Below, piece after piece: positions 24,793 to 33,428 of a DNA stretch of 64,000 nt. How positions within the stretch are numbered: the first letter of the stretch is position 1; each line of letters starts with the position of its first letter. A program made the position numbers and the translations under genes. The notes below the pieces were generated by a model. It had not been told where the DNA came from. It saw only the letters and a list, made by a program, of their open reading frames with translations, and did not search any database. This DNA comes from Actinomycetota bacterium. Lineage in GTDB: Bacteria; Actinomycetota; Acidimicrobiia; Acidimicrobiales; Ilumatobacteraceae. The stretch covers positions 3,100,001 through 3,164,000 of the forward strand of contig CP064997.1 of NCBI GenBank assembly GCA_016700055.1, written 5' to 3'.

Positions 24793-25509
24793 CTAACCGG
24801 CGCCACCGAACCACTGCATCCACGCCTCCCGGGTGGCCGGCTTGTAGACGTAGTTCGCCTCCTTGACCGCAGACATCGTGCCGCTCGAGGGCACCGAGTA
24901 GCGGTGGCCGGGGAACACGATCGTGTCGTCGGGCATGGACGCCAGGCGCTGGAGGCTGTCGTACATCTGTGCCGGATCGCTGCCGGGCAGGTCGGTGCGC
25001 CCGCACCCGTCGAGGAACAACGTGTCACCGGACACCAGGCGCCCGTCGACGAAGAAGCACTGTGAGCCGGGCGTGTGCCCCGGCGTGTGCACGAGGTGGA
25101 CCTCGAGCGCGCCGACGGACACGACGTCGCCGGGCGCGTGGCGGACCAGGTCGGTCTCGGAGAGACCCGTCGTGCGCAGCACCCACGGCGCCTCGTCGTC
25201 TTGCACGTGCACCTTCACGTTCGCGACTTCGAGCAGGCGGGACACCCCCTCGATCGTGAAGCCCATCATCGAACCGCCGATGTGGTCCGGGTGGTAGTGC
25301 GTGGCGAGCACTCCCTCGATCTGCATGCCGTCCGCACCGGCGATGCCGACCAGTTCGTCGACGGCGTAGGCGGGATCGACGACCAGGCAACGACTGGTCG
25401 CCCGGTCACCGATCAGGTAGACGAAGTTGACCATCTGGGCGGCGATCGGGTCTCCGACCGCGAAGTCGCGTCCGGACAGCAGCTGGCGGAAGTAGAAGCG
25501 GTCGTCCAC
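24793..25509 (-). CDS. metallo-beta-lactamase-fold hydrolase (glyoxalase II-like)
   Basis: A 238-residue MBL-fold protein. Metal ligands are in THYHPDHIGG, HTPGHTPGS, VSGDTLFLDG and VFPGHRYS. The closest look is to YcbL/ETHE1-like thioesterases and sulfur dioxygenases. GTG 25509 is chosen for the TACCCT 8 nt upstream; the longer open frame beyond it overlaps the divergent dehydrogenase and carries no family signal. Substrate unknown. Confidence 0.82.
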   Translation of the reverse strand: MDDRFYFRQLLSGRDFAVGDPIAAQMVNFVYLIGDRATSRCLVVDPAYAVDELVGIAGADGMQIEGVLATHYHPDHIGGSMMGFTIEGVSRLLEVANVKVHVQDDEAPWVLRTTGLSETDLVRHAPGDVVSVGALEVHLVHTPGHTPGSQCFFVDGRLVSGDTLFLDGCGRTDLPGSDPAQMYDSLQRLASMPDDTIVFPGHRYSVPSSGTMSAVKEANYVYKPATREAWMQWFGGAG

Positions 25510-25517
25510 GGTGGCCC

Positions 25518-25523
25518 AGGGTA
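25518..25523 (-). promoter_or_regulatory. -10-like TACCCT for the MBL hydrolase
   Basis: TACCCT on the minus strand, 8 nt before GTG 25509. Confidence 0.5.
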
Positions 25524-25550
25524 CGCGGCTGCCGCCAGACTGGGACGGCG

Positions 25551-27077
25551 ATGGGCACTCCACCTGGACACCACCCCCCGGCACGTCTCGAACGGCTGGC
25601 GCCGGGTCAGCCGATCCCGTTCGGCGGCGACCGTGTGGCTCTCGTCCCCGCCGAACTCGCCGCCGCGTTCGAACCCGGTGATCACCTGGTGGTGGTGCAG
25701 GAGACCGGCGACCTGCTGCACGTACCGGCGCGGGAACAGCAGCTGGCCGCCGACGCGGTCGGGCGCGCCCTTGATGCCTTCGGCGCGATGGCCGACGTCT
25801 CGGCGGCCCAGGTGAGCGCGTGCTTCGACCACTTCGCCGCTCTGCTCGCCGCCGAAGCGTCGTTCGCCCCGATCGCGGCGGCGAACGCGGTCGACGTCGC
25901 CGAGGCCGCCGCACGAGGACGGTCGACCACGAGGCTCGTGCTCAGCGCGTCGATGCGGTCGGGGATGATCGACGCGTTGCACATGTGGCGTGATTTGCCC
26001 GACGGCCGGGGGACGCTCGACGAGTCGGTCGACCACGCCGGCTGGAGGGTGGAGGCACGGCGCAGCGCGCTCGGCGTCGTCGGGTTCGTCTTCGAGGGGC
26101 GCCCGAACGTGTTCGCCGACGCGACCGGCCTGCTGCGCAGCGGCAACACCGTCGTGTTTCGCATCGGCAGTGACGCCCTCGGAACAGCCCGGGCGATCAT
26201 GGAGCACGCGCTCGCACCGGCCTTGGCCGCGGCGGGGCTCCCCGCGGGTGCCGTGGTGCTTGTCGACGCCGCGGCGCGCAGCGCCGGGTGGGCGCTGTTC
26301 TCCGACCGCAGGCTCGGCCTCGCCGTGGCGCGCGGGAGCGGACCCGCCGTGGCCCAGCTCGGAGCCGTCGCCAGGCAGGCAGGCGTCCCGGTGAGCCTGC
26401 ACGGCACGGGCGGCGCCTGGCTGGTGGCGGGCGCGCAGGCCGATGCCGCTCGGTTCAGGGCTGCCGTCGTGCATTCGCTCGACCGCAAGGTGTGCAACTC
26501 GCTGAACGTCTGCTGCATACCGGTGGCCCGAGCGCCCGAGCTGGTGCCGGTGTTCCTCGCCGCGCTCGACGAGGCCGGCGAGCGCCGGGGCTCTACCGGA
26601 CGGTTGCACGTCGTCGTTGGATCCGAGCACCACGTCCCCGCGGAGCGCTTCGCGCGGGTGGTGACCGTCCACCGCGCGGAGGGCCCGGTCGAGGAGCCTC
26701 ACGCGGACGTCGTCGGCGAGGCCGAGCTGGCGACGGAGTGGGAGTGGGAGGGAACTCCCGAGGTGACGCTCGTCGTGGTCGACGGCGTCGATGCCGCGAC
26801 CGAGCTGTGCAACCGCTACAGCCCGCGCTTCGTCGCCTCGCTGGTGAGCACCGACGACGCCGAACAGGCGCGGTTCTGGAGCACGGTCGAGGCTCCCTTC
26901 GTCGGTGACGGCTTCACGCGCTGGGTCGACGGGCAGTACGCGCTCGGCCGGCCAGAGCTCGGCCTGTCGAACTGGCAGCACGGGCGGCTATTCGCGCGAA
27001 GTGGGATCGTCTCGGGCGACTCGGTGTTCACCGTGCGCCTACGCGCGGTGCAGCACGACCCCGAGCTCAGCCGGTGA
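25551..27077 (+). CDS. ProA-like (gamma-glutamyl phosphate reductase family) dehydrogenase
   Basis: A 508-residue aldehyde-dehydrogenase-fold protein whose core follows ProA: RSALGVVGFVFEGRPNV, LRSGNTVVFRIGSDA, SLDRKVCNSLNVCCI (with the catalytic Cys) and NRYSPRFVASLVSTDD. It is about 90 residues longer than typical ProA and begins with roughly 80 residues (GDRVALVPAELAAAFEPGDH...) not usual for the family. No proB or proline gene is near. It may reduce another acyl phosphate or act on a different semialdehyde. ATG 25551 is the first available start, 41 bp from the divergent MBL gene. Confidence 0.65.
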   Translation: MGTPPGHHPPARLERLAPGQPIPFGGDRVALVPAELAAAFEPGDHLVVVQETGDLLHVPAREQQLAADAVGRALDAFGAMADVSAAQVSACFDHFAALLAAEASFAPIAAANAVDVAEAAARGRSTTRLVLSASMRSGMIDALHMWRDLPDGRGTLDESVDHAGWRVEARRSALGVVGFVFEGRPNVFADATGLLRSGNTVVFRIGSDALGTARAIMEHALAPALAAAGLPAGAVVLVDAAARSAGWALFSDRRLGLAVARGSGPAVAQLGAVARQAGVPVSLHGTGGAWLVAGAQADAARFRAAVVHSLDRKVCNSLNVCCIPVARAPELVPVFLAALDEAGERRGSTGRLHVVVGSEHHVPAERFARVVTVHRAEGPVEEPHADVVGEAELATEWEWEGTPEVTLVVVDGVDAATELCNRYSPRFVASLVSTDDAEQARFWSTVEAPFVGDGFTRWVDGQYALGRPELGLSNWQHGRLFARSGIVSGDSVFTVRLRAVQHDPELSR

Positions 27078-27110
27078 GCCCGATGAGCGCGGTGAGACCG
27101 GTGAGCTGCG

Positions 27111-29162
27111 TCAGCGCCAGACCCCGTTGATGTCGACGATCAGGTGGGTGGGGGTCGAGGTGTAGAGGCAGAGCTGCCCGCCGGCGGCGATGCTCAGCTG
27201 GCCGCCGTTGGCCACGTCGCGCCCGACGAGGGGGTTCAGCACCGACGCGTCGGGCCGCCCCGACGAGCAGGGCCACGCCGTCACGTAACCGTTGGCCCAC
27301 GGGCCTGTCGAGGTGATGTTCACCGAAACCGCCTTCGCGTCCGTGGGCACGCCGCGGATGCCGCCGAGGGGGATCCGCAGTACCTGACCGGTGCTGACCG
27401 GCCATCCGTTCGTGCCTGCGTTCACCGCGGGTTGGGTCTTGTTGCGAGTGTCGACCATGCGCGTCGGCGTGAGCGGGGTGAAGGAGAGCCCACCGTCGTC
27501 GATCCATCCCGTGACGTCACCGATCAGGTTCATCGCGACGCTGGAGGAGAGACAGATCGTGCCGCGGGGGCTGAGGGGGACGATCGCATGGTTCGCTCGC
27601 ACCATGAACATGCCGAGGTTCAGGTTGGAGATGTTCGGCACCGTGCCGCAGGGGAACGCCGTCACGAAGCCGCTGCCCGACGCGTCGAGACCGGTGAGGT
27701 TGATCGACACCGCCTTCGCATTGCGCGGTACGCCGATACCGGCGTTCACGACGTCGATCTCCACCACGCGGCCCGGCTGGAGCTTGCCGGCCGTCAGGCC
27801 GACGCGGCTGCGGCTGTCGAACAGGCGCACCGGTGAACGCGCGGTCAGCCCGCCGTTCGCACCCGGACCGGCGAAGCCGCTGACGTCGACGATCAGCTCG
27901 ACCGCGGTGCTCGACACGACGCACAGCTCGCCCGAGCTGCTGAGCGGCACGATCGCGAAGTTGGGCACAGCTTCGCCGGGCCCGAAGTTGACGGTGCTCA
28001 CGTTCGGTGGCTGGGCCGTGCACGGGTAGACGCTCAGATACCCGCCGCTCGACGCGGACGCGGCGGTGAAGTTCGCGGCCACCGCCGTCGCGCCGCGCGG
28101 CACACCGCCGCGGCCGGCCACGGCGAGCCGCGCAGGGACGTTCGCCCGCAGGCGTGTGGTGCCCTGGCCCTGGCGGGAGTCGACCAACCGGAACGGCTCC
28201 ACGACGGAGAAGTCGGCGGGGCCACCCATCGTCGAGGTCGCCGGCGGGGGTGCCGTCGGGGCGTTGATGCCCTTGGCGACGTTGGGATCGACGATGAATG
28301 ACCAGGTGACCGTGCGTGACGAGGTGGTGATGGTCACCGTGTGCCTGCCGTTGGCCAGGGGTTCCCGCGGCATGACGACGACAGCGTTGTCGCCTTGCAG
28401 GATCGAGCGCGCGGTGCCGTCGGCCACATTGCCGCCGTGCAGCGTGCAGATCTGCAGCGCACCACTCGGCCCGCTCATCGAGGCACTGACGCTGCCGGTC
28501 GCTTCGGGAAGCATGGCGATCACGGGCAGTCCGGCCGCGCCGCTCCATCCGCACATCCCCATCGGGTCGGGGCTCTCCGTGACGAAGCGGTAGAGGCTCG
28601 TGCTGGTGCCATTGCCCGGCCACAGGATCGGCTGGCCCGGTCGCGGCGCGTTCCAGTCGACGCCGCTGATCACGTTCAGCGCGGCTCCCGAGCGCCAGCG
28701 GGGGGTGTCTTGGTTGTCGCAGCGGCCGAAGCCGACCGAGCGCAGGTTGTGGCGCAGGATGCCGATGGCGTGGAACGGTCCGGTCATCCACAGCTCGACG
28801 TGCCTACGGTCCGCCTCGCCGTACACCGAGCTCACGGCGACGTTGCTCTTTGCGCCGGCGTCGTCGCCCTCTGGTGTGTATCCAGGGCGGCCCGGGATCT
28901 CGTCGTGGGTGATGTCGTTCAGCAGCATGTAGCACGCGTGCTTGGCGGCCGCGCTCGACCAGGTCGGGTTCTCGCCGACCGGAGGGAGGTTGGCCATCGC
29001 CCGGTAGTAGTTGACGACGTCCAGCCACTTGGCCGCCGGCGGTATCGCCGGGGGGAGCGTCTCGGCAGAGACGGGCGTGCCGACGGCGAGCACACCGACC
29101 ACGCCGAGCGCGCCGAGCAACGCCGCAAGCGCACGCTCGGCGCCCCTTCTCCGCTGTCGCAT
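27111..29162 (-). CDS. secreted CAP/SCP-domain protein with three beta-repeat domains
   Basis: A 683-residue exported protein. It has a signal peptide cut after PVSA (about residue 33), a CAP/SCP domain (about 45-180, with HACYMLLNDITHDE and AHxxG-type blocks), a middle domain (about 180-310), then three repeats of roughly 110 residues (about 324-430, 446-555, 567-683). Each repeat carries R-(L/M)-(V/F)-D-(S/T)-R, GVPxxAxAVxxN, GYxxxxPC and (L/N)I(V/G)D(V/I)xG. ATG 29162 has GGAGAGG 7 nt upstream and beats GTG 29168. Likely a wall or extracellular protein; the repeats may bind a surface ligand (inference). Confidence 0.75.
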   Translation of the reverse strand: MRQRRRGAERALAALLGALGVVGVLAVGTPVSAETLPPAIPPAAKWLDVVNYYRAMANLPPVGENPTWSSAAAKHACYMLLNDITHDEIPGRPGYTPEGDDAGAKSNVAVSSVYGEADRRHVELWMTGPFHAIGILRHNLRSVGFGRCDNQDTPRWRSGAALNVISGVDWNAPRPGQPILWPGNGTSTSLYRFVTESPDPMGMCGWSGAAGLPVIAMLPEATGSVSASMSGPSGALQICTLHGGNVADGTARSILQGDNAVVVMPREPLANGRHTVTITTSSRTVTWSFIVDPNVAKGINAPTAPPPATSTMGGPADFSVVEPFRLVDSRQGQGTTRLRANVPARLAVAGRGGVPRGATAVAANFTAASASSGGYLSVYPCTAQPPNVSTVNFGPGEAVPNFAIVPLSSSGELCVVSSTAVELIVDVSGFAGPGANGGLTARSPVRLFDSRSRVGLTAGKLQPGRVVEIDVVNAGIGVPRNAKAVSINLTGLDASGSGFVTAFPCGTVPNISNLNLGMFMVRANHAIVPLSPRGTICLSSSVAMNLIGDVTGWIDDGGLSFTPLTPTRMVDTRNKTQPAVNAGTNGWPVSTGQVLRIPLGGIRGVPTDAKAVSVNITSTGPWANGYVTAWPCSSGRPDASVLNPLVGRDVANGGQLSIAAGGQLCLYTSTPTHLIVDINGVWR

Positions 29163-29246
29163 CTGCACACCTCTCCGTCCGCTGCGCCCGCCGCCCGGCC
29201 AGGGCCCCTGCGGAACGTGGTGGTGTCATCGGTTGGTTTCCAGGTC

Positions 29247-29284
29247 TTCTCAAGATCCCTCCCGGATTTCTCAAGATGTCTTGA
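29247..29284. promoter_or_regulatory. tandem TTCTCAAGAT boxes and TCAAGA-TG-TCTTGA palindrome
   Basis: Two copies of TTCTCAAGAT (29247-29256 and 29268-29277) lie 21 bp apart, two helical turns. The second merges into a perfect palindrome TCAAGA-TG-TCTTGA (29271-29284). Placed about 85-120 bp above the CAP-protein start, it looks like a two-site operator. Confidence 0.45.
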
Positions 29285-29290
29285 CAACCC

Positions 29291-29345
29291 CGCGTTCTCG
29301 GTCGGATGAGTCGCGCTATGTGTCACAGATCCGACCGAGAACGCG
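29291..29345. repeat. palindromic repeat element, copy 1
   Basis: A perfect 17-bp inverted repeat (CGCGTTCTCGGTCGGAT and its complement) around a 21-nt loop (29308-29328). The inner 13 bp of stem and 20 of 21 loop bases recur at 61620-61666. Both copies are preceded by TGACAAC. It lies between the CAP gene and the end of the FAD oxidase gene, and resembles a REP- or MITE-like element. Confidence 0.7.
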
Positions 29346-29368
29346 TGGGGGGAGCGGGTTTGCGGCGC

Positions 29369-30748
29369 TCAGTGGGCGGTGAGGCGGCGGAGGACGGCGG
29401 AGCGCAGACGCGCCGGGCGGGCGGTGCGCGCCTCGTGACGGTCGATGCCTCGCGCCAGACCGACCGCAGCGTTGACCGCCAGCCAGCGCAGCGGTTCGGG
29501 CTCCCAGCGCGGCGAGCGGTGCCCGACCCAGGGGAGAGTCGTGAGCTCGCTCGACCTGCGGAGGATCAAGTCGGCGAGGGTGCGGCCGGCGAGGTTGGCG
29601 GTAGACACGCCGTCGCCCACGTACCCGCCGGCGGCAGCCAGCCCGGTTGCCGGGTCGAAGCACACCGAGGCGTGCCAATCGCGGGGCACGCCGAGCGGAC
29701 CACCCCAGTGATGGCTGAGCTCGACACCGTCGAGCGTGGGGAAGAGCGTGGCGATGGTGCCGGCGAGCAGTCGCCGCACCCGGTCGTCGCGGTCGAATGC
29801 GGGCTTCACCGCCGAGGCGTAGTGGTACGGAGCCCCGCGGCCGCCGAAGACCAGCCTGTCGTCGGCGCTGCGCTGGCCGTAGATCACCTGCCAGCGGGCG
29901 TCGTTGAACACCTCGCGCCGGCGCAGGCCGATCGCCTCCCACGCCCCGGCGTCGAGAGGAGCGGTCGCGACGATCAACGAGTAGATCGGGATGAGGTCAC
30001 GGCGGTGGCCGTGGATGCCGGGGGTGTAGCCCTCCGTCGCCCGTACGACGACTTCCGCGCGCACCGAGCCGTGCGCGGTCTGCACGCGACCGGATTCGAT
30101 CCTCTCCACCGCCGTGCCTTCGTGGATGGTCGCGCCCCGTGCCTCGACCGCGGCGGCGAGCCCGTGGGCCAGGCGAGCCGGGTGCAGGGCGGCGCAGTGC
30201 GGGGTGAAGGAGGCGCCGAGCACACCGGCTGCGCCGACGTGCGCCTGCGCGTCTGCTCGCTCCAGCCAGCGCATGTCGTCGGCACCGAACCCGAACCGCT
30301 CAAGCTCGGCGACGGTGGCCCGAGCGCGCTCGGCCTGGGGTGGGTTGCGGGCGAGCTGCACCCAGCCCCCCTTCGCGAAGTGGCAGTCGATGCCCTCGGC
30401 GGCTGCGCTGCGGCCGACCTCGTCGACCGCGTCGATCATCGCCCGCTGCATCCGCATCGCCGCGTCGCGGCCGTGGCTCCGGGCGAAAGCGTCGAGGCTC
30501 GTCGGCATGATCGCCGAACACCAGCCGCCGTTGCGGCCGCTCGCCCCGAAGCCCGCGACCTCGCGCTCGAGCACGATCACGCGCAGGCTCGGATCCAGCC
30601 GGAGCAGCGAGTGCGCGGTCCACAGACCGGTGTAGCCGGCGCCGACGATCACCACGTCTGCCTCGCGGTCGCCGGGCAGCGCGCCGCGACGAGGGCCCGG
30701 GGGAGCAGCGCTGTCGTGCCAGAACGACAGCGCTGCGGAGCCTTCCAC
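29369..30748 (-). CDS. FAD-dependent oxidoreductase (DAO family)
   Basis: A 459-residue flavoprotein with the dinucleotide motif DVVIVGAGYTGLWTAH near residue 30 and GFGASGRNGGWCSA, typical of the PuuB/gamma-glutamylputrescine- and glycine-oxidase-like DAO family. It oxidises an amine or amino acid to imine with O2 or another acceptor. The GTG start lies 2 nt after the panC stop, so the genes are co-transcribed. Substrate unknown. Confidence 0.82.
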   Translation of the reverse strand: MEGSAALSFWHDSAAPPGPRRGALPGDREADVVIVGAGYTGLWTAHSLLRLDPSLRVIVLEREVAGFGASGRNGGWCSAIMPTSLDAFARSHGRDAAMRMQRAMIDAVDEVGRSAAAEGIDCHFAKGGWVQLARNPPQAERARATVAELERFGFGADDMRWLERADAQAHVGAAGVLGASFTPHCAALHPARLAHGLAAAVEARGATIHEGTAVERIESGRVQTAHGSVRAEVVVRATEGYTPGIHGHRRDLIPIYSLIVATAPLDAGAWEAIGLRRREVFNDARWQVIYGQRSADDRLVFGGRGAPYHYASAVKPAFDRDDRVRRLLAGTIATLFPTLDGVELSHHWGGPLGVPRDWHASVCFDPATGLAAAGGYVGDGVSTANLAGRTLADLILRRSSELTTLPWVGHRSPRWEPEPLRWLAVNAAVGLARGIDRHEARTARPARLRSAVLRRLTAH

Positions 30749-30750
30749 GG

Positions 30751-31596
30751 TCAGGGATCCAGCAGCAGGTTGTCGATCAGGCGGACCTCGCCGAACCACA
30801 CCGCGGTGGCGGCCACCGACGCCCGCTCGACCTGGGACACCGGCTGCAGCGTCTCGACATCGGCGACGCTCACGTACTCGAGGCGCGCGAGCGGCTCGGC
30901 GCCGACGACCGCGGCCGCGGCGGCTTCCAGCCTGTCGGCTCGCCGCTCACCGCTGTCGAACGCCGCCTGCAGCGCGTCGAGCGAGCGGGGCACGCACACG
31001 GCGGCAGCACGCGCCGCGGCGTCGAGGCGCGCGTTGCGGCTGGAGAGGGCCAGGCCGTCGGCCTCACGCACCGTCGGGACCGCGACGATCTCGATCCCCA
31101 GGTCGAGATCACGGACCATCCGCTCGATGACGACGAGCTGCTGGAAGTCCTTCTGCCCGAACAGCGCGACGTGGGGTCGCACGGCGTTGAACAGCTTGGT
31201 CACCACCGTGGTCACGCCGCGGAAGTGACCCGGCCGGCCGGCTCCCTCCAGCGCCTCGGCCAGGGGGCCGGGCTCGACATGGGTCTGGAACCCGGGTGGG
31301 TACATCGCCGCAGCCGTCGGCGCGTATACGGCATGGACGCCGGCGGCGCGGCAGGCGTCGAGGTCGGCGTCCAGCGGACGCGGGTAGGCGTCGAAGTCGG
31401 CGCCGACGTTGAACTGCAGGCGGTTCACGAAGACCGAGACGACGACGACGTCGCCGTGGCCATGCGCGGTCTCGATCAGGTGGCGGTGGCCGGCGTGCAG
31501 CGCACCCATCGTCGGCACGAACGCCACCCTGTCACCCGATCTGCGGCGGCCATCTGACCACTCGCGCATCGACCCCGGTGTCTCGAAGACCTGCAT
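30751..31596 (-). CDS. panC: pantoate--beta-alanine ligase
   Basis: A 281-residue enzyme that joins pantoate and beta-alanine with ATP to give pantothenate. Signatures: FVPTMGALHAGHRHLI (HIGH-type nucleotide site), GHFRGVTTVVTKLFN, ALFGQKDFQQL and LALSSRNARL. The usual VFVNPxQF reads VFVNRLQF, a Pro-to-Arg change next to the substrate Gln. ATG 31596 sets the usual family length; upstream in-frame codons lack similarity. panB and panD are not in the window. Confidence 0.92.
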   Translation of the reverse strand: MQVFETPGSMREWSDGRRRSGDRVAFVPTMGALHAGHRHLIETAHGHGDVVVVSVFVNRLQFNVGADFDAYPRPLDADLDACRAAGVHAVYAPTAAAMYPPGFQTHVEPGPLAEALEGAGRPGHFRGVTTVVTKLFNAVRPHVALFGQKDFQQLVVIERMVRDLDLGIEIVAVPTVREADGLALSSRNARLDAAARAAAVCVPRSLDALQAAFDSGERRADRLEAAAAAVVGAEPLARLEYVSVADVETLQPVSQVERASVAATAVWFGEVRLIDNLLLDP

Positions 31597-31646
31597 CCGG
31601 CATGCATTCTGACAACTCGGGCCGGCGTCGCCCGCATGCCCGCGGC

Positions 31647-32723
31647 TCACCGCCTGGCGAGCCATGGCGCGAGTGCGCTCGGGCAGAGATCCGCGTAAGC
31701 GGGTGGGCCGCCCGGCAAACGTCTAGCCGTCACCACGGCCAGCGCACAGGCCCGCTCGAACACGTCGGCTCCCGCGGCCAGAACCTCGTCGACGAGCGCC
31801 GGCCGTCCCTTCCCGGAGCGGTACACCGCCTCAGTGTCGGGCACGGTCAGCTCGCCGTGCCCGGTGGCAAGAGCGAAGACCGTGTCCCCGTCGTGCAGGG
31901 AGTGGGCCGGGCGGATGGCGCGGGCGAGGCCGTCGTGGGCGACAGCGGCCACCTTGGTGCACTCCGCCTTGGTCAGCCGAGCCGACGTGGCCACGACGCC
32001 GATGGTCGTGTTGAGCTGTGCCGCAGCGGCCTGCCCGGCGGCGGCGAGGTGATCGCTGAGCTCACGCCGTTCGGCGCGGGTGGGCCGGCGCAGGCCGAGG
32101 CCGCCGGCCGCCCACGGCAGACCCGAGTCGGGGTCGATCACCGCGCCCGCGGCGTTGACGACGGCCAGCGCGGCGACGACGGTGCCGTCCGCCAACGTGG
32201 CGCTCGCCGAACCGACTCCACCCTGGAGCTTCCCGGCCACGGCACCAGTGCCGGCACCGACGGCGCCGACGCGCTCGGGACCGCGGCTCGCGCGGCGGGC
32301 GGCCCGCAGGCCGAACGTCGCGTCCGGTCGGGCGTCGAAGCGACCGCCGCGGCCGAGGTCGAAGATCACCGCCGCGGGCACGATCGGCACCACCCACGCC
32401 GGGTCGGGCCCGACGGAGAAGCCGATCCCGGCAGTCGCGAGGTGGGCGACGACGCCGTCGGCCGCGGCCAGGCCGTACGCGCTGCCCCCGCTCAGGCAGA
32501 TCCCGTCGACGTGCTGGACGAGGTTCTCCGGGCGCAACAGGTCTGTCTCGCGGGTGCCTGGGCCGCCGCCTCTCACGTCGACCCCGCCGGTCGCGCCGTC
32601 GGGCGTCAGCACCACCGTCGTACCCGTGCGCCAGCCACGCCCGCAGCGTTGGTGGTGCCCGACGCTGACGCCGGGCACGTCGGTGAGGTAGCCGGTGCCC
32701 TCCCGGGATGCCATCGCGCCCAC
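31647..32723 (-). CDS. P1-family peptidase (DmpA-like)
   Basis: A 358-residue Ntn-fold P1 (DmpA) peptidase, with LTDVPGVSVGHH at the front and LNTTIGVVATSARLTKAE near residue 250. Self-cleavage before a Thr in that stretch would create the nucleophile; AHDGLARAI follows. Family members are L-aminopeptidase/D-esterases or beta-aminopeptidases. GTG 32723 is chosen for TTAGAT at 6 nt; ATG 32714 is the alternative. Only 23 bp separate it from the divergent acyltransferase. Confidence 0.85.
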   Translation of the reverse strand: MGAMASREGTGYLTDVPGVSVGHHQRCGRGWRTGTTVVLTPDGATGGVDVRGGGPGTRETDLLRPENLVQHVDGICLSGGSAYGLAAADGVVAHLATAGIGFSVGPDPAWVVPIVPAAVIFDLGRGGRFDARPDATFGLRAARRASRGPERVGAVGAGTGAVAGKLQGGVGSASATLADGTVVAALAVVNAAGAVIDPDSGLPWAAGGLGLRRPTRAERRELSDHLAAAGQAAAAQLNTTIGVVATSARLTKAECTKVAAVAHDGLARAIRPAHSLHDGDTVFALATGHGELTVPDTEAVYRSGKGRPALVDEVLAAGADVFERACALAVVTARRLPGGPPAYADLCPSALAPWLARR

Positions 32724-32729
32724 TGTGCC

Positions 32730-32738
32730 ATCTAACGT
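32730..32738. promoter_or_regulatory. overlapping divergent -10 hexamers (TTAGAT / TAACGT)
   Basis: Plus-strand TAACGT (32733-32738) lies 8 nt before GTG 32747. Minus-strand TTAGAT (32735-32730) lies 6 nt before GTG 32723. The two hexamers share three base pairs, so polymerases could not bind both at once. Confidence 0.45.
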
Positions 32739-32746
32739 GCGCAGGC

Positions 32747-33415
32747 GTGTTGTCACGCCCGCCCCGACCCGACACGGCGCGCATCCGCGCCGTCGACGCG
32801 GCACGCCGCGCGGCCGGCGAGGTTGTGCACCGCGCGTGGGGTTTGGCCACCGAGCTCGGCGCGATCGGCCCGCTGACCCGCCGCGGCAAGCGCTTCGGCG
32901 GCTTCGGTGAGGGGAGCATCGTCTGCTTCCCTCCCAACACGATCTTCAACGAGCACTACATCCGCATCGGAGCGTTCACGATCATCGGGCCGCAGGCCAC
33001 GCTGTCGGCGGGTATGGCACCCGGTCAGCGCTGCGTGCGTGATCCGGTGGTGACCATCGGCGACCGGTGCCTGATCGGCAAGGGCAGCGGTGTCGTCGGC
33101 CACTTCCAGATCGTCATCGGTGACGACGTGTGGACGGGCCACCACGTGTACATCACCGACCAGAACCACGGCTACGAGGACGTCTCGCTGCCGATCAGCA
33201 AGCAGTCGATGCCCGAGCAGGAGGTGCACATTGGCAGCGGCTCCTGGCTCGGTCACGGCAGCGTGGTGCTCCCCGGCAGCCACATCGGTGAACACGTCGT
33301 GATCGGCGCGAACAGCGTCGTCACCGGAGTGATCCCCAGCTACTCGGTGGCCGTCGGATCGCCGGCAAAGGTCGTGCGCCGCTACGTCGAGGGCAGTGGC
33401 TGGATCCGTCCCTGA
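32747..33415 (+). CDS. hexapeptide-repeat acyltransferase
   Basis: A 222-residue left-handed beta-helix protein with hexapeptide repeats (IGDRCLIGKGSGVVGH, VHIGSGSWLGHGSVVLPGSHIGEHVVIGANSVV) and a catalytic-type His in DDVWTGHHVYITDQNHGY, as in NodL/LacA/WcaF acetyltransferases. It probably acetylates a sugar or glycan precursor. GTG 32747 is preferred over upstream starts because of TAACGT. Acceptor unknown. Confidence 0.8.
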   Translation: MLSRPPRPDTARIRAVDAARRAAGEVVHRAWGLATELGAIGPLTRRGKRFGGFGEGSIVCFPPNTIFNEHYIRIGAFTIIGPQATLSAGMAPGQRCVRDPVVTIGDRCLIGKGSGVVGHFQIVIGDDVWTGHHVYITDQNHGYEDVSLPISKQSMPEQEVHIGSGSWLGHGSVVLPGSHIGEHVVIGANSVVTGVIPSYSVAVGSPAKVVRRYVEGSGWIRP

Positions 33416-33428
33416 CGACGCTGCAGCT

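Noticed and set aside
24774..24796. Near-palindrome between convergent stop codons as a terminator
   Set aside because: Pairing is imperfect with almost no loop and no T-tract; partly explained by two TAG stops facing each other.
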